This document shows, piece by piece, positions 19,822 to 30,218 of a stretch of DNA of 64,000 bases (positions are counted from its first letter, which is position 1; every line of letters begins with the position of its first letter). The notes beneath the pieces are model-generated. The model saw only the letters and a program-made list of their open reading frames with translations. It ran no database searches and had not been told where the DNA came from. The translations under genes and the position numbers were made by a program. Origin of the DNA: Gimesia aquarii (GTDB lineage: Bacteria; Planctomycetota; Planctomycetia; Planctomycetales; Planctomycetaceae); contig NZ_CP037422.1 of NCBI RefSeq assembly GCF_007748175.1, positions 5,410,334 to 5,474,333 on the forward strand. Reading direction: 5' to 3'.

Positions 19822-20256
19822 TTAGAGTCCTGGAGGAAATTCGATAATACGCCAATAGTGTTCCAGCATATTGATTAGTTCCAGAAAATCCTCACCAGCC
19901 CGACTCTTGACCATATAACCCGCTACATGTTTGTCATAAGCGGTCAGAATATCTCGGTCATCTTCTGACGTAGTTAAAACAAAGACGATGCTCTTGTTAA
20001 GGCTTTCGTCTGATCTAATTTCTTCGAGAAATTCGATTCCATTCATACGGGGCATATTCAGGTCGAGTAGGATTAAAAATGGATTTTCTAGCTTTAATTG
20101 ACTTTTTGATCCACGCAGAATCTCAATCGCTTCAATTCCGTCCTTTGCTAGTATTATTGGGTTCGCAATTCTCGCTTTTTTGAATGCGCGATCAATGGCT
20201 TCTGCATCAACTTCATCATCTTCTACAAGTAAAATTGTGACGGTATTACCTGGCAT
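19822..20256 (-). CDS. Rcp1-like response regulator paired with the MASE1 kinase
   Basis: The protein has 144 residues. The receiver contains LLVEDDEVD, acceptor D in LLDLNMPRMNG, TT in VLTTS, a Lys in VKSRA in place of KP, and the YW.II.FPP tail of Rcp1-type regulators. It begins 3 nt after the stop of the kinase gene at 20260, so both are one operon and it is the likely phosphate acceptor. There is no output domain. Confidence 0.88.
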   Translation of the reverse strand: MPGNTVTILLVEDDEVDAEAIDRAFKKARIANPIILAKDGIEAIEILRGSKSQLKLENPFLILLDLNMPRMNGIEFLEEIRSDESLNKSIVFVLTTSEDDRDILTAYDKHVAGYMVKSRAGEDFLELINMLEHYWRIIEFPPGL

Positions 20257-20259
20257 GGT

Positions 20260-22338
20260 TTATTCCGTGATCTGTTTAGGCCATTTAAATCGAAAAGTGG
20301 TTCCAGCTCCGAGGTTTGATTCGACACTAATCGTTCCACCATAACGTTCGACAATTTTTTTCACAATAGCTAATCCGATCCCACTGCCTTCTTGAGTGTC
20401 GCGTGGTTGCAAAGTTTGGAACATTTCGAATATACGTGATCGAAATTCAGGAGCAATTCCGGGGCCATCATCGGTAACTGAAAAATCGATGTAATCTCCG
20501 TCATCACGAGCACTTACTTCAATCTGACCAGACTGTTTGTGATGATGTTTGATGCCGTTGACAATCAGGTTTTGTAAACACTGCATAAGTGGTACGCGGG
20601 CAGTTTTAAATCCGTGAGTGTCACCAACTGTCACAACAGTAAAACCTGCTGGCACATCAATTAATTCTAAGATATCGCGGATTACTTCAGAAAGCTGAAT
20701 CTCTATCAGTTCCTTTTCGGTGAGTCGTCCTGCTCGCGAATATAAAAGTAAATCATTGAGTAAATGGCCCATTCGCTGAACGCGATTTTTTGCTTGAGCC
20801 AAATGCCGTGCCGATTTTGGAGGTATCGTTTCTCCCATGTCTTCTTCGATCCAGGTGACGAGAGATTCCAGACCCCTCAGCGGAGACTTTAGATCATGTG
20901 ATGCAGCGTAAACAAAAGCATCTAGTTCACGGTTACTTCTTGCCAGTTCCTCATTTCGTTTTAGTAATTCCTCCTCCTGTTTTTTAATGGCTGTCACATC
21001 AACTACAACAGCAAGCACATATGGTTCGCTATTTATCTCTAAAGGGCTTAATCCTACTTCGAGTGGAATCAGCTGTCTATTCTTATGAATTCCCTTAATT
21101 AAGCGTCCCTTTCCCATGGGGCGTGAGTCAGGTGATACAAGAAATTGCATGAAGTGTTTTTTATGTAAAATTCGTGTCTCTTCTGGAATAAGAATATCAA
21201 GATGCTGGCCAATAAGCTCATCAGAATTATAGCCAAATATCTTTGCCAGTGCTGTGTTTACAGTTTTGATTTGTCCATTATTATCAACCATCAACCTCCC
21301 ATCAGGTGATGTTTCCAGAGTCTGCATTGACTGCTCGCGAGCTACTCTTTTTTCACGTACGGTGGCTCCAAGAATAAGAAATGCTGTTGAAGAAATTACT
21401 AGGTAAAACTGCACTAAAAACATACTAGTTTTTAGGTCTAAACCGTGTGCGAAAAGTCCCTGCGCTTGTGATGTATTTAAAAGCACAATTATGGCTACGA
21501 CTAATATTCCCCATGCACTACCCATAACTTCATATCGAAGCGCTAAGCATAGCAGAACAAGATATACTACATAAGCGATTGGCAAATCTTGCCCACCAAA
21601 AACATATTGTGTAATTACTGCCAATAATGTGATAAAGAGTATAAATACACCGATGGATTTAAATATTTCTTTGAGTGATAAACGACTTGTTGTAAATCGA
21701 TCAGTTTGGGAAGCGACAAATTCGTTTGTTATAGGCTGACTTTTGGGGCTTTTTGCTAGCTCCCGCGATAGGCGAAGCGAAGTGACAATACTTATGGCAA
21801 CAGGAATGGAAGTAAGCATGAAAGGAGTGAGAATCAACATTCCAATCGCGTCTCCACTCCACCAAACTTGCCAAGCGTTGACAAAGTTAGCATCGTACGT
21901 AATGGAAATAACAGTGGCACCAAGTAATCCACCCAATGCGGTGCTAAGCAAACAAGGGAGAGAGGCAAACATGATTACAGTTTGCCAGTCATGGAAACGA
22001 AAAGGAGTCCGCATATATCGACGAATTAGCCAAACTGCTGAGAGAGTCTCAGTAGTATTGGAAATCCAGAAGCCAAAGCTTACAGGAAAAGATTTTGCAT
22101 GTAGCATGACATCAGAAGAAAGATTTGCGAGTAATGTGGCAAGCAGAAGTAGTGGCCATGAACGTCGTTCCACATATAGAAATGCTGAGAGTGAAAGTCC
22201 ACTAGGGAGCCAGACTGTGGCAACCTCACCTGGAAAAGAAAGCATATGGCTGAATTCAGCACATATGAAATAGCCCACTCCGGTTAAAGCCATAGCGATG
22301 AATCGGTTATTTATGAATTCAGTTTGAGATTCTGTCAA
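20260..22338 (-). CDS. MASE1-PAS membrane histidine kinase
   Basis: The protein has up to 692 residues. An N-terminal MASE1 domain (about 10-310, eight or more helices) shows the VWLPSGLSLSAFL and WWSGDAIGMLILTPF signatures. A PAS domain (about 330-450) with the LMVDN...NTALAKIFGY pattern, a short coiled coil, HisKA with AASHDLKSPLRGL and HATPase with LIVNGIKHH, DDGPGI and GSGIGL follow. The listed start is a TTG. The ATG at 22293 is an alternative, and neither has a clear Shine-Dalgarno. MASE1 is a membrane sensor of unknown ligand. The gene is coupled to the Rcp1-like receiver 3 nt downstream. Confidence 0.88.
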   Translation of the reverse strand: MTESQTEFINNRFIAMALTGVGYFICAEFSHMLSFPGEVATVWLPSGLSLSAFLYVERRSWPLLLLATLLANLSSDVMLHAKSFPVSFGFWISNTTETLSAVWLIRRYMRTPFRFHDWQTVIMFASLPCLLSTALGGLLGATVISITYDANFVNAWQVWWSGDAIGMLILTPFMLTSIPVAISIVTSLRLSRELAKSPKSQPITNEFVASQTDRFTTSRLSLKEIFKSIGVFILFITLLAVITQYVFGGQDLPIAYVVYLVLLCLALRYEVMGSAWGILVVAIIVLLNTSQAQGLFAHGLDLKTSMFLVQFYLVISSTAFLILGATVREKRVAREQSMQTLETSPDGRLMVDNNGQIKTVNTALAKIFGYNSDELIGQHLDILIPEETRILHKKHFMQFLVSPDSRPMGKGRLIKGIHKNRQLIPLEVGLSPLEINSEPYVLAVVVDVTAIKKQEEELLKRNEELARSNRELDAFVYAASHDLKSPLRGLESLVTWIEEDMGETIPPKSARHLAQAKNRVQRMGHLLNDLLLYSRAGRLTEKELIEIQLSEVIRDILELIDVPAGFTVVTVGDTHGFKTARVPLMQCLQNLIVNGIKHHHKQSGQIEVSARDDGDYIDFSVTDDGPGIAPEFRSRIFEMFQTLQPRDTQEGSGIGLAIVKKIVERYGGTISVESNLGAGTTFRFKWPKQITE

Positions 22339-22557
22339 CTTGTTTTGCCCAAGGCATGGTCCAGCTATAGTGGCGAGTGACTTTGCTTAAAATTAAGTCA
22401 GTTTATTCTTATAGTCTATGATCGTTTACTTGTGAAAGCAAATATCTCTTGTTAATTCGAAAGCCACAGGATGTGATATGAGATAATTACATGATTTTAA
22501 CAGCGTCTGTAAAATCAGAAACCTAGTATAGTTTAAAAACGAGACTTCAGCAGCTAT

Positions 22558-25080
22558 TTAGCCTCCTGCAACAAATGTTAGAACGTGCCCGTCGTCTTGT
22601 TTGTTTATGTCGCGCGTGTGGTATTGTAATTGATAGGTTTCACCTTCATGGGTTTTGACTTCGAGTCTTTGGTCCCCGTTCTCATCTGTTGCCTGCGAAA
22701 TAAAATCTTGTAAGTTAAGTCCTATAAATTTATGTGCGATGTGCTCAATCGGTCTACCAATGTCCTGTTCCATGATATGAAATGTTTTACTCAATGGCTT
22801 TGTAAAGAGGCGAATTTTCAAATCGACATCAAGAAAGACGATGCCAATTTCTGTGCTGTTTAAGAGCGTGTCCATATCCTTGGCAAGCATTGTCAATTCC
22901 GCGATCTTTCGTTGATGTTCTGCGCTCACTGAATGCAGTTCTTCGTTGACACTATGCAGTTCCTCGTTGGTGCTTTGCAGTTCTTCGTTTGATGCGACAA
23001 GCTCTTCATTAGTTGATTGCAGTTCTTCGTTACTGGTTTCCAACTCCTCAACAGTTGCCTGTAAGGTTTCGCGTGTATAATTCAATTCTTTTTCCAACAG
23101 GCTGATATGTTCTACAGTTTGGCCATGGGAATCAAAAGATTCTTGATCACTTTCTGAAATCTGAGGAAGATTCATTTCTTCAAGACAAATCAGAAACATC
23201 TTTTCCATAGCTCGTTTGAAGAGTTCGACTGTAATCCGAAATTGCATTTCACCATTCTGAGTTATCGTGCGAACACCAGTAAATACGATCGGACCTTCTT
23301 CATTGGCGGCTTTGTGCAATCCTGCATTCAATGCGACACGCAAATCTCCCTCTACCATTTTTGTGATGTCAAGGGTCGCTTTTCCTTCAGGTTGTAATAA
23401 TAGATGGCGTGATTCCCCAAAAGTGTGAACGAGTTCGTGGTGCTCATTTACTAGTAAACTAGTCGGTACATATCGATTTAATAATTCATTATATGCTTCA
23501 GGAACAAACCAGTTCTTTTCAGGACGTGTTGCGGTAGAGACAAATGAAGGCCGTGAATGTACAACAGATGATAGACCTGGAGGGCCTGCAAGTCCTACAG
23601 GGTCTGGATGGGAAAGACGTACATTTCTAAGCTTGCGCAAAATTTTCCACTTACGATCTACTTCGTCGAATTCCTTATCTAATTCACCAATCGATTCACT
23701 AGGACCCAGAAATAAAGTTCCTCCAACTTTTAAGCCGAAGTGAAAGAGTGAGAGAACTTTTTTTTGCACTGCCGAATCCAAATAGATTAAAACATTACGG
23801 CATGACAGCAAGTCTATGCGAGTAAAGGGGGGATCACGTGTGATATCATGCGGAGCAAAAATGACTAATTTTCTTAAATCGCGTGTGACATGAAATAGTT
23901 CACCCACTTTTTGGAAATATCGTTCCCTAAATTCTTCCGGAACACCAAGAACTGCCTCTCTTGAATAGACTCCTGTGCTGGCCAGTTCCAAGGAAGTTCG
24001 ATGGACGTCGGTTGCGAAGACTTTGAGATCGGCGTCACTTCCAATTGTTCTGATACAGTCGTCAAATAACATTGCCAGGGAATAAGCTTCTTCTCCTGTT
24101 GCGCATCCAGTAACCCAGACACGAATTTCGCTACGTGTATTCGTTGCTTTGACAATTTCTGGGATAACTTCTTTTTTTAGTTTCTCAAAAGCTTCCTGAT
24201 CACGGAAAAATTGTGTGACTTCTACGAGTAGATCTCGATAAAGTACATCTAATTCATGAGGGTCTTCTTGAAGTCGTTTTAAATACTCAGCCAGGGTAGG
24301 GGTATTGGTAAGTTGAACCCTTCGGTCCAGTCGACGAGTAATGGTACTAGCTTTGTAATAAGAAAAGTCAATTCCGTACTGTTGGCGAAACATACGAAAA
24401 ATGGCTGTCGTTTCCGCATCTCGTCCAAAGACAATGTCTTGATTTCCATCTCCACGTGGAAATGCAGTTGGATTCGTGATGTATCTGGTAATCCACTCGG
24501 GCATCGCCTCTGGACGCGCAACCACATCGACTGTTCCAGTTGCACTTGCACTGCGGGGCATACCATCAAATCCGGCAGAATCAATATCCTGGACGATGAC
24601 AATTCCACCTGATTCATGGATTTCTTCGACTCCACAAGCACCGTCACTACCAGTCCCTGACATGACAATTGCAATTGAGCGATCGCCTGCATCTTGAGCC
24701 AGTGATTGAAAAAATATATCAATGGGTAGGTTTAGGGCACCATCAGTTTTCTGGTCGGTAAGTAGTAGCTTTCCATCAGACAAAATCATGTTCTTACGTG
24801 GGGGAATCAGATAGATTGCATTGGCTTCGACCGCCATCCCATGTTCAACCTTGTGGATTACCATTGTCGTATGTCGCGACAGCAGGTTATCCATTTTACT
24901 TTCATAATCTGGAGAAAGGTGCTGGACAATCACAAATGCCAACCTCGAATTTGAGGGGATATTATCGAAAAATTTCGTTAGAGGATCTAAACCACCTGCA
25001 GAAGCTCCAATTCCTACTATGAAGCTGGGAGACGTTGTAGAGGAAATCGAGTCGCTTTCAAGTTTCAAATTTTCAGCCAT
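22558..25080 (-). CDS. CheB-CheR-PAS chimera without kinase domain
   Basis: The protein has 840 residues. A CheB domain has Ser in GASAGG, His in QHLSPD and Asp in SGTGSDG. CheR has [13 protein letters not shown] coiled coil of [21 protein letters not shown] repeats leads to a PAS10-like domain at the C-terminus, where the protein ends at FVAGG. Its neighbour at 25114 has the same architecture plus HisKA and HATPase. This one therefore either lost its kinase half or works as a partner that lacks its own output. It starts 33 nt after the stop of the upstream chimera, so the two are probably co-transcribed. Confidence 0.9.
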   Translation of the reverse strand: MAENLKLESDSISSTTSPSFIVGIGASAGGLDPLTKFFDNIPSNSRLAFVIVQHLSPDYESKMDNLLSRHTTMVIHKVEHGMAVEANAIYLIPPRKNMILSDGKLLLTDQKTDGALNLPIDIFFQSLAQDAGDRSIAIVMSGTGSDGACGVEEIHESGGIVIVQDIDSAGFDGMPRSASATGTVDVVARPEAMPEWITRYITNPTAFPRGDGNQDIVFGRDAETTAIFRMFRQQYGIDFSYYKASTITRRLDRRVQLTNTPTLAEYLKRLQEDPHELDVLYRDLLVEVTQFFRDQEAFEKLKKEVIPEIVKATNTRSEIRVWVTGCATGEEAYSLAMLFDDCIRTIGSDADLKVFATDVHRTSLELASTGVYSREAVLGVPEEFRERYFQKVGELFHVTRDLRKLVIFAPHDITRDPPFTRIDLLSCRNVLIYLDSAVQKKVLSLFHFGLKVGGTLFLGPSESIGELDKEFDEVDRKWKILRKLRNVRLSHPDPVGLAGPPGLSSVVHSRPSFVSTATRPEKNWFVPEAYNELLNRYVPTSLLVNEHHELVHTFGESRHLLLQPEGKATLDITKMVEGDLRVALNAGLHKAANEEGPIVFTGVRTITQNGEMQFRITVELFKRAMEKMFLICLEEMNLPQISESDQESFDSHGQTVEHISLLEKELNYTRETLQATVEELETSNEELQSTNEELVASNEELQSTNEELHSVNEELHSVSAEHQRKIAELTMLAKDMDTLLNSTEIGIVFLDVDLKIRLFTKPLSKTFHIMEQDIGRPIEHIAHKFIGLNLQDFISQATDENGDQRLEVKTHEGETYQLQYHTRDINKQDDGHVLTFVAGG

Positions 25081-25113
25081 TGAATCGCCTTGTTTCTTTA
25101 GTAAAACGTGATA

Positions 25114-28100
25114 TCAGTTTGCTGGTAGTTTAAAAAAGAATGTGCTTCCTTTGTCATGCGTTGATTCGACCCAAATCCAGCCATTGTGTCTTTCGACAAT
25201 CCGTCTGGCAATGGCGAGGCCAAGACCAAGGCCTTCAACCTCCTGTTTAAATCGAAGTCGCTGAAAGATGACAAATATCCGCTCAAAATGACGTTTCTCG
25301 ATACCAATTCCGTTGTCATGTACTGCGATTTTCCAGAAATTACCTTCATGTTTGGCATCGACATGTATAACAGGAGGAGATTTCGCTCTAAATCGAATTG
25401 CATTATCTATCAGATTAAACAGTAGTTGCTTAATTTGATCCCAGTCTCCGATTAAATCAGGCATTTCATCATAGGTGATTGTGGCATCATTAGTGACAAC
25501 CTCTTGTTCAAGCTCACTGACGACTTCATTCATGATTTGATCGAGATTGACGTTAGAAAAGGGTTTACCACGCGAATAAACTCTCGAAAAAGTGAGTAAA
25601 CCGTCTATCATATCTCTCAGTCGCTGTGCGCCGTTTTCCACAACGGTAAGGGTTTTTTGAGTTGTGGCAGGAAGCTGATCCTCGAATTCGTCTTGTAATA
25701 TTCTGCAGTGAGAACTGATATGACGCAAAGGAGTGCCCAGATCGTGTGAGACTGCATAAGCGAAATCTTGCAGTTCTTTTTGACTGATTGCTAGCTCTTC
25801 TTCAACTTGTTCTAGTTGTCTTGTTGCTTGCCTGATAATTGTGATATCGTCATATGTTAAAACAACTCCTTGAATTTCTCCTGTTCCAGAACGATAAGGT
25901 TGAATTCGTTGAAGATATGTTTTCCCCTCATTACTCTTAACCTCACTTTCAACCATGATCTCTTCTTCAAGTACAGAACGAATGCTTTCCATTAAATTCG
26001 GAGTCTCAAGATTGTAAGCAATATGCTCAATGGGGCGTCCCACATCTTGCTCAAGAACATGGAATGCACTCGAAATCGAAGGAGTGAACCGGCGAATACG
26101 TAAGTCACGATCAAGAAAGATTGTGCCAATGTTACTACTCATCATTAAGTTGCTAAGGTCATTGTTAGCCAGAGTCAACTCACCAATCTTTCGTTGATGT
26201 TCTGTGTTGACAGTGTAGAGTTCCTCGTTGACGCTATGTAGCTCCTCGTTTGTGCTTTGTAGTTCTTCATTTGAGGCGATGAGTTCCTCATTTGTTGATT
26301 GAAGTTCTTCATTGCTCGTTTCAAGCTCTTCCACTGTTGCTTGAAGTGATTGTCGAGAGTAATCTAGCTCTCGTTCCAGTTCGACGATACGTTGGACTGT
26401 GCCTTCGTCTGATTCAAAGGTGATTTGATCATCAACGGCAATGGCAGGATGCGTCGGTCGATCAAGTTGTTCAAAGCAGACCATCAATAAAGCGCGTGAG
26501 CCTCGAGTCCATGGCTCTACCACAATGTTGTATGAGTAATCTCCAGACTTTATATCGGTAAATGCAATATTTTTCTTTTCGCGCTTTGCACGGTGCAATG
26601 CAGCGTTGACAGCACTACGTAAATCACCCTCAAGTAAGTTGATCACATTTAAAGTTGGTGGTCCTTCTGGTTGAACCAACAGCTTACGTGCTTCACCAAA
26701 AGAATGAACGATTTCATCAAATTCATTAATCAAGAGGCTTGGCGGAACATACTTTCCAAGTAAGTCTTCATAAGCCAATTGCCGCAACCAACCATCGTCT
26801 TCTCTGTTATTGGAAAGAGTTTTATTACTGACGATGTTCATAGTGGGGGGGCTCATTGTGACCTGTGCCATTTCTGGCAGGCGTACGTCACGAAGCTTGC
26901 GATAAAAACGCCAGTGTTGATTCAACACACTAAACTCATTTGCAAACCCACCAACCGTTTCACTCGGACCTAGAAACAAGACACCGTCTGAAGTGAGAGC
27001 AAAGTGGAACAGGGCAAGTACACGTTTTTGAACCTCAGGCTCTAAATAAATCAATAAATTTCGACAACTGACCAAACTAATCCGAGTGAAGGGAGGATCG
27101 GTAGTAATGTCGTGTCTCGCGAAGACGACCATTTGACGAATTTCTTGCGCGATTGAGCAATGCTCATCACTAATCTCAGTGAAAAAGCGGCGCATGTTTT
27201 CTGGTAACTTGGTAAGATCCTGGCGAGAGAATATCGCTTCACTAGCGGACTCCAGAGAGGCTTGGTGGACATCGCTGGCAAAAATTTTAACACGAGGATT
27301 TCTTCCTGTTTGTTCGGCGCAATCTCGGAATACCATCGCAATTGAAAATGCTTCTTCTCCGGTAGCACAGCCAGGTACCCAGACTCGAATTTCTTCGTCC
27401 GGGCTTGCATTTTCAATGAGTTTAGAAATGACTTCATCTTGCAGGTATTCAAATGCCTCAGGATCTCGAAAGAACTCGGTGACCTCAACTAATAAGTCAT
27501 GATAGAGTAAGTCAAATTCCTGACTGTCTTTTTCAACAAGTTCAAGATAATCTTTGAGATTTGAAGTTTGCGAAAGTTCAATTCGTCTTTGAAGTCTTCG
27601 ATTGATTGTTGTGGGTTTATACATAGAGAAGTCGACACCATATTTCTGACGAAACAGGTGGAACAACCGTTGTTGACCACTTAACTCAGCAATGGGAGGT
27701 CCGGGTTCAACTTGACCGCGTTCGAAAGTATCAGGGGATTTTGTGAATTGGCAAATCAATTCTGGCATTCGCTCGGGACAACAGACAATATCAGCGAGTC
27801 CGGTTGCTGTTGCGCTCCGAGGCATACCATCAAAACTTGCTGTACCCAGGTCTTGTACGACAACGAGTCCTCCTACTTCATTGATAAAAGGTATCCCGCG
27901 AGATCCATCACTGCCAGTCCCTGATAATATTACACCTATCGCTTTATTTCCAAAATCTGTGGCTAGCGATTCTAAGAAAATGTCGATAGGAAGATTCACA
28001 CCACGATTAGGATTCTGCTCTATGAGATTTAGACAACCTCCAGACAAAACCATATTTTTGCGGGGGGGCAATAAATAAATGTTGTTAGATTCTACTTTGA

Positions 28101-28356
28101 CTCCATCTTCTACCGGATGAATTAGCATTTTTGTGTGCCGTGCTAGTAATTCATCCATCAAACTTTTATAGTCGGGAGACAAATGCTGTACGACAACAAA
28201 TGCCATACCTGTATTCTTCGGCATGTTGTCGAAGAATCGTTCAATAGCATCCAGACCACCTGCTGATGCACCTATTCCTACGATAAATGTAGGAGTTGAA
28301 TGGTCTGTTTTTTGAAAAGTATCGTCCAAAGGGTTTTCAAACTGTGTGTCCGACAC
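25114..28356 (-). CDS. CheB-CheR-PAS histidine kinase
   Basis: The protein has 1,080 residues. It starts at a GTG 8 nt after a perfect AAGGAGG. A CheB domain (about 20-210) has the triad in GASAGG, QHLSPDY and SGTGSDG. CheR (about 235-490) has [12 protein letters not shown]. The STNEEL coiled coil (about 650-730), a PAS10-like domain, HisKA with AVSHDLGTPLRHI and HATPase with LIDNAIRF, DNGIGI and GLGLGLA complete it. Unlike the gene at 14083 it has no C-terminal receiver. It likely forms an operon with the kinase-less chimera at 22558 and possibly with the MASE1 kinase further on. Confidence 0.91.
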   Translation of the reverse strand: MSDTQFENPLDDTFQKTDHSTPTFIVGIGASAGGLDAIERFFDNMPKNTGMAFVVVQHLSPDYKSLMDELLARHTKMLIHPVEDGVKVESNNIYLLPPRKNMVLSGGCLNLIEQNPNRGVNLPIDIFLESLATDFGNKAIGVILSGTGSDGSRGIPFINEVGGLVVVQDLGTASFDGMPRSATATGLADIVCCPERMPELICQFTKSPDTFERGQVEPGPPIAELSGQQRLFHLFRQKYGVDFSMYKPTTINRRLQRRIELSQTSNLKDYLELVEKDSQEFDLLYHDLLVEVTEFFRDPEAFEYLQDEVISKLIENASPDEEIRVWVPGCATGEEAFSIAMVFRDCAEQTGRNPRVKIFASDVHQASLESASEAIFSRQDLTKLPENMRRFFTEISDEHCSIAQEIRQMVVFARHDITTDPPFTRISLVSCRNLLIYLEPEVQKRVLALFHFALTSDGVLFLGPSETVGGFANEFSVLNQHWRFYRKLRDVRLPEMAQVTMSPPTMNIVSNKTLSNNREDDGWLRQLAYEDLLGKYVPPSLLINEFDEIVHSFGEARKLLVQPEGPPTLNVINLLEGDLRSAVNAALHRAKREKKNIAFTDIKSGDYSYNIVVEPWTRGSRALLMVCFEQLDRPTHPAIAVDDQITFESDEGTVQRIVELERELDYSRQSLQATVEELETSNEELQSTNEELIASNEELQSTNEELHSVNEELYTVNTEHQRKIGELTLANNDLSNLMMSSNIGTIFLDRDLRIRRFTPSISSAFHVLEQDVGRPIEHIAYNLETPNLMESIRSVLEEEIMVESEVKSNEGKTYLQRIQPYRSGTGEIQGVVLTYDDITIIRQATRQLEQVEEELAISQKELQDFAYAVSHDLGTPLRHISSHCRILQDEFEDQLPATTQKTLTVVENGAQRLRDMIDGLLTFSRVYSRGKPFSNVNLDQIMNEVVSELEQEVVTNDATITYDEMPDLIGDWDQIKQLLFNLIDNAIRFRAKSPPVIHVDAKHEGNFWKIAVHDNGIGIEKRHFERIFVIFQRLRFKQEVEGLGLGLAIARRIVERHNGWIWVESTHDKGSTFFFKLPAN

Positions 28357-28789
28357 GAAGCAACCTCCTTGAAAGATATTTAAAGTAATCCAAAATCTCT
28401 TGAGTAAGAAAATGAAGAATAAAGCTGAATAGTAAACAGTTAAATTAGCATTAAAACTACTGACAGCAATGCTAGAAATATGAATTTAAAAGAATTGTGT
28501 CATCGAAGGTTTAATAGTTTAAAGTAAACCGATCATCTTGTAGGCAATATCCCTCCTAAAAGCTCGTTTTTATTATTTCCCTTTAGAATGAATCAAGTAT
28601 TACAACCACAAGAATGTTCCTTAGGAAATAATTAACTAAGAGAAAGGCAAGCTTACTTGCTAAAGCAAGGAAATAAGGATCTCTAGTGGATGTTTTATGG
28701 TTCGAGTTTCTGATACTTTCTACAAATATGTTATTTGATCTGACCTTGCCACCAACCTTTAGCCAGTTGGAATGTTAGAAATCCAAGGT
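28357..28789. other. Intergenic, nothing recognised
   Basis: This AT-rich region holds the promoter of the leftward CheB-CheR operon. It marks the change from the AT-richer signalling cluster to the GC-richer mobile region. No gene is supported. Confidence 0.4.
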
Positions 28790-28819
28790 AAATCATCCTC
28801 GGCGCGCCGAGGATGATTT
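28790..28819. repeat. 30-bp perfect palindrome
   Basis: AAATCATCCTC-GGCGCGCC-GAGGATGATTT is a perfect 30-bp palindrome followed by further T residues. It overlaps the 3' end of the transposase remnant. It could be a bidirectional terminator or part of an IS end. Confidence 0.8.
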
Positions 28820-29023
28820 TTTCGCAAACTCCACTGGGGTTTGATTTCCCAGTGAGCTGTATGGACGGTTTTGGTTGTAGTCCACATCCGCCACTGGTCA
28901 TCTTGTTCTTGAGAATTTATCATGCTAAAAGCTAATACTGGTTTAAACTTCCTGGCGAACTCATCCGTTGAACGATTCAATATACGCATTATCTGTCGGT
29001 TTTCCAAGCTGACTGAAATCCAT
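28797..29023 (-). pseudogene. IS3-family transposase C-terminal remnant
   Basis: On the minus strand the peptide MDFSQLGKPTDNAYIESFNG is followed by an in-frame stop. In another frame NRPYSSLGNQTPVEFAKK continues. Together they match the end of the IS3 OrfB integrase core (rve/rve_3, with the DDE glutamate in the IESFNG segment). One stop and at least one frameshift show decay. The fragment begins abruptly beside a cassette-type terminator (29028), so the insertion or a later deletion cut an older cassette. Confidence 0.8.
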
Positions 29024-29027
29024 AATC

Positions 29028-29068
29028 CCCCGCTGGTTTCAATTGGCGGGTTTTTCTTTTTGCTCACA
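29028..29068 (+). terminator. Orphan cassette-type terminator with TGCTCACA
   Basis: A short stem CCCGC...GCGGG followed by TTTTTCTTTTT ends in TGCTCACA (29061-29068). The same T-run plus TGCTCACA order follows the three intact cassettes in this window. No gene remains upstream, only the IS3 remnant. Confidence 0.6.
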
Positions 29069-29110
29069 TTCTTAAACAGACGGCACAGCGATCAGGAATC
29101 ATTTTACGAA

Positions 29111-29225
29111 ACGTCTCTGCTCGCGGTCTTTGCATTGTACTCCCTCGTCAAGGTTGTTTGCTGCGCAACTCCACCTGGACTTCGGGAAGCAGCAGGAAGT
29201 ACCGGCGAGCAGATGTCGGTATTTT
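29111..29225 (+). ncRNA. Conserved structured leader, copy 1 (divergent)
   Basis: This copy shares with copies 2 and 3 the opening ACGT, the closing stem GCTCGC/GCGAGC, TCTTTGCATTGTAC, an AAGG...CCT hairpin and the 3' end GATGTCGG followed by T residues. The central hairpin differs in sequence (GGTTG...CAAC instead of GGAGC...GCTCC) but still pairs, which argues for a conserved RNA structure. It lies 41 nt before the methyltransferase start, with a long pyrimidine tract between. Confidence 0.65.
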
Positions 29226-29265
29226 TATCTCTTATCAATCTGTTTTATTTTCTTTCCCCTTTTTT

Positions 29266-29940
29266 ATGATGAAAACCGTTCCACTTCCCGTGGCACCACG
29301 GAATGCGTCTCCCGTTTCTCACCTCACAAGTATCCATGCTGTCGCCCCGCGTGGCCATTATGGCAATGCTCGATATCCTGGTAACTGCGGTGGTTACCTC
29401 ATTCGTGACTTACTCCAATATTTCAAGCCGAAGCGGGTCTTTGATCCGATGAGCGGCTCCGGAACCTGCCGGGATGTTTGCCAGGAGTTGGGTATTGAAG
29501 TTGTCTCCGCTGATTTGCACAGTGGCTTTGATTGTTCCCATCCAAAGAATTGTGACATGGTCGGTGAATTCGATTTTGTCTGGATTCATCCCCCCTATTG
29601 GCGGATGAAGGTCTATAGTAACGATCCGCGCGACCTTTCTGCTGCCCGCGACTTGCCCGAGTTTCTGAGAAAACTCTCCAGAGTGATTGTGAACTGCAAA
29701 CATGTTCTTGCTCCGGGGGGCCATCTCGCCATATTGATGGGAGATTATCATGACCGGGAAATCGGCTTTGTCCCCTTGACCTATCACACCAAGCGACTCT
29801 GTTTTAACGCCGGTTTGATTCAGGATTGCACAGACATTGTGCGATTCCAACATGGCAACTCCTCATCCAGCAAAACATACAAATCGACATTTATCCCCGG
29901 TCTGCACGATATCTGCCTGATTGTAAAGCAGCAGAAATAG
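29266..29940 (+). CDS. DNA methyltransferase-like protein (cassette 1)
   Basis: The protein has 224 residues from ATGATG at 29266. An SAM-binding motif I DPMSGSGTC (preceded by KRVF) and a catalytic-type motif IV IHPPYW, with His where DNA amino-methyltransferases have Asp, Asn or Ser, place it among N4/N6 DNA methyltransferase-like proteins. GGHLAILMGDY resembles motif VIII-like strands. No restriction enzyme is adjacent, so it would be an orphan methyltransferase, as often seen in phages and plasmids. There is no Shine-Dalgarno. The start is preceded by a ~45-nt pyrimidine-rich tract. It is the main gene of cassette 1. Confidence 0.75.
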   Translation: MMKTVPLPVAPRNASPVSHLTSIHAVAPRGHYGNARYPGNCGGYLIRDLLQYFKPKRVFDPMSGSGTCRDVCQELGIEVVSADLHSGFDCSHPKNCDMVGEFDFVWIHPPYWRMKVYSNDPRDLSAARDLPEFLRKLSRVIVNCKHVLAPGGHLAILMGDYHDREIGFVPLTYHTKRLCFNAGLIQDCTDIVRFQHGNSSSSKTYKSTFIPGLHDICLIVKQQK

Positions 29941-29982
29941 TATTTCGTGTTACTTTTTTATTATCTTTTTCCCTCGTTTTCT

Positions 29983-30105
29983 ATGGACCACAATCCCCTC
30001 CTACAAGAGGCCGTTGACGCGGTGGTGACTCAAGCCAATACTCAGGCAGGCAACTGCCCGGGTTGCCATCTTCCCTGGGCCGATTGTCACTGCCATGTCA
30101 AGTAA
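29983..30105 (+). CDS. 40-residue Cys/His-rich protein (cassette 1)
   Basis: ATG at 29983 opens a 40-residue reading frame ending at TAA 30103-30105. The C-terminal half, CPGCHLPWADCHCH, holds four Cys and three His and could bind zinc. The upstream sequence is pyrimidine-rich without a Shine-Dalgarno, like the preceding gene. It lies between the methyltransferase and the cassette terminator. I do not recognise a family. Confidence 0.5.
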   Translation: MDHNPLLQEAVDAVVTQANTQAGNCPGCHLPWADCHCHVK

Positions 30106-30119
30106 TTTTCATATAAAGA

Positions 30120-30154
30120 AGCCTCGTTGAGCGGGGCTTTTTTTATTGCTCACA
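30120..30154 (+). terminator. Cassette 1 terminator with TGCTCACA
   Basis: The stem AGCCTCG-TTGAG-CGGGGCT is followed by a T-run and then TGCTCACA (30147-30154). Confidence 0.85.
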
Positions 30155-30218
30155 AAACGAGGGCAGACCGACTCCCCTACTATTGTCACCCCGGTCGTCA
30201 TCCTGTTTCAGAGGTGAA

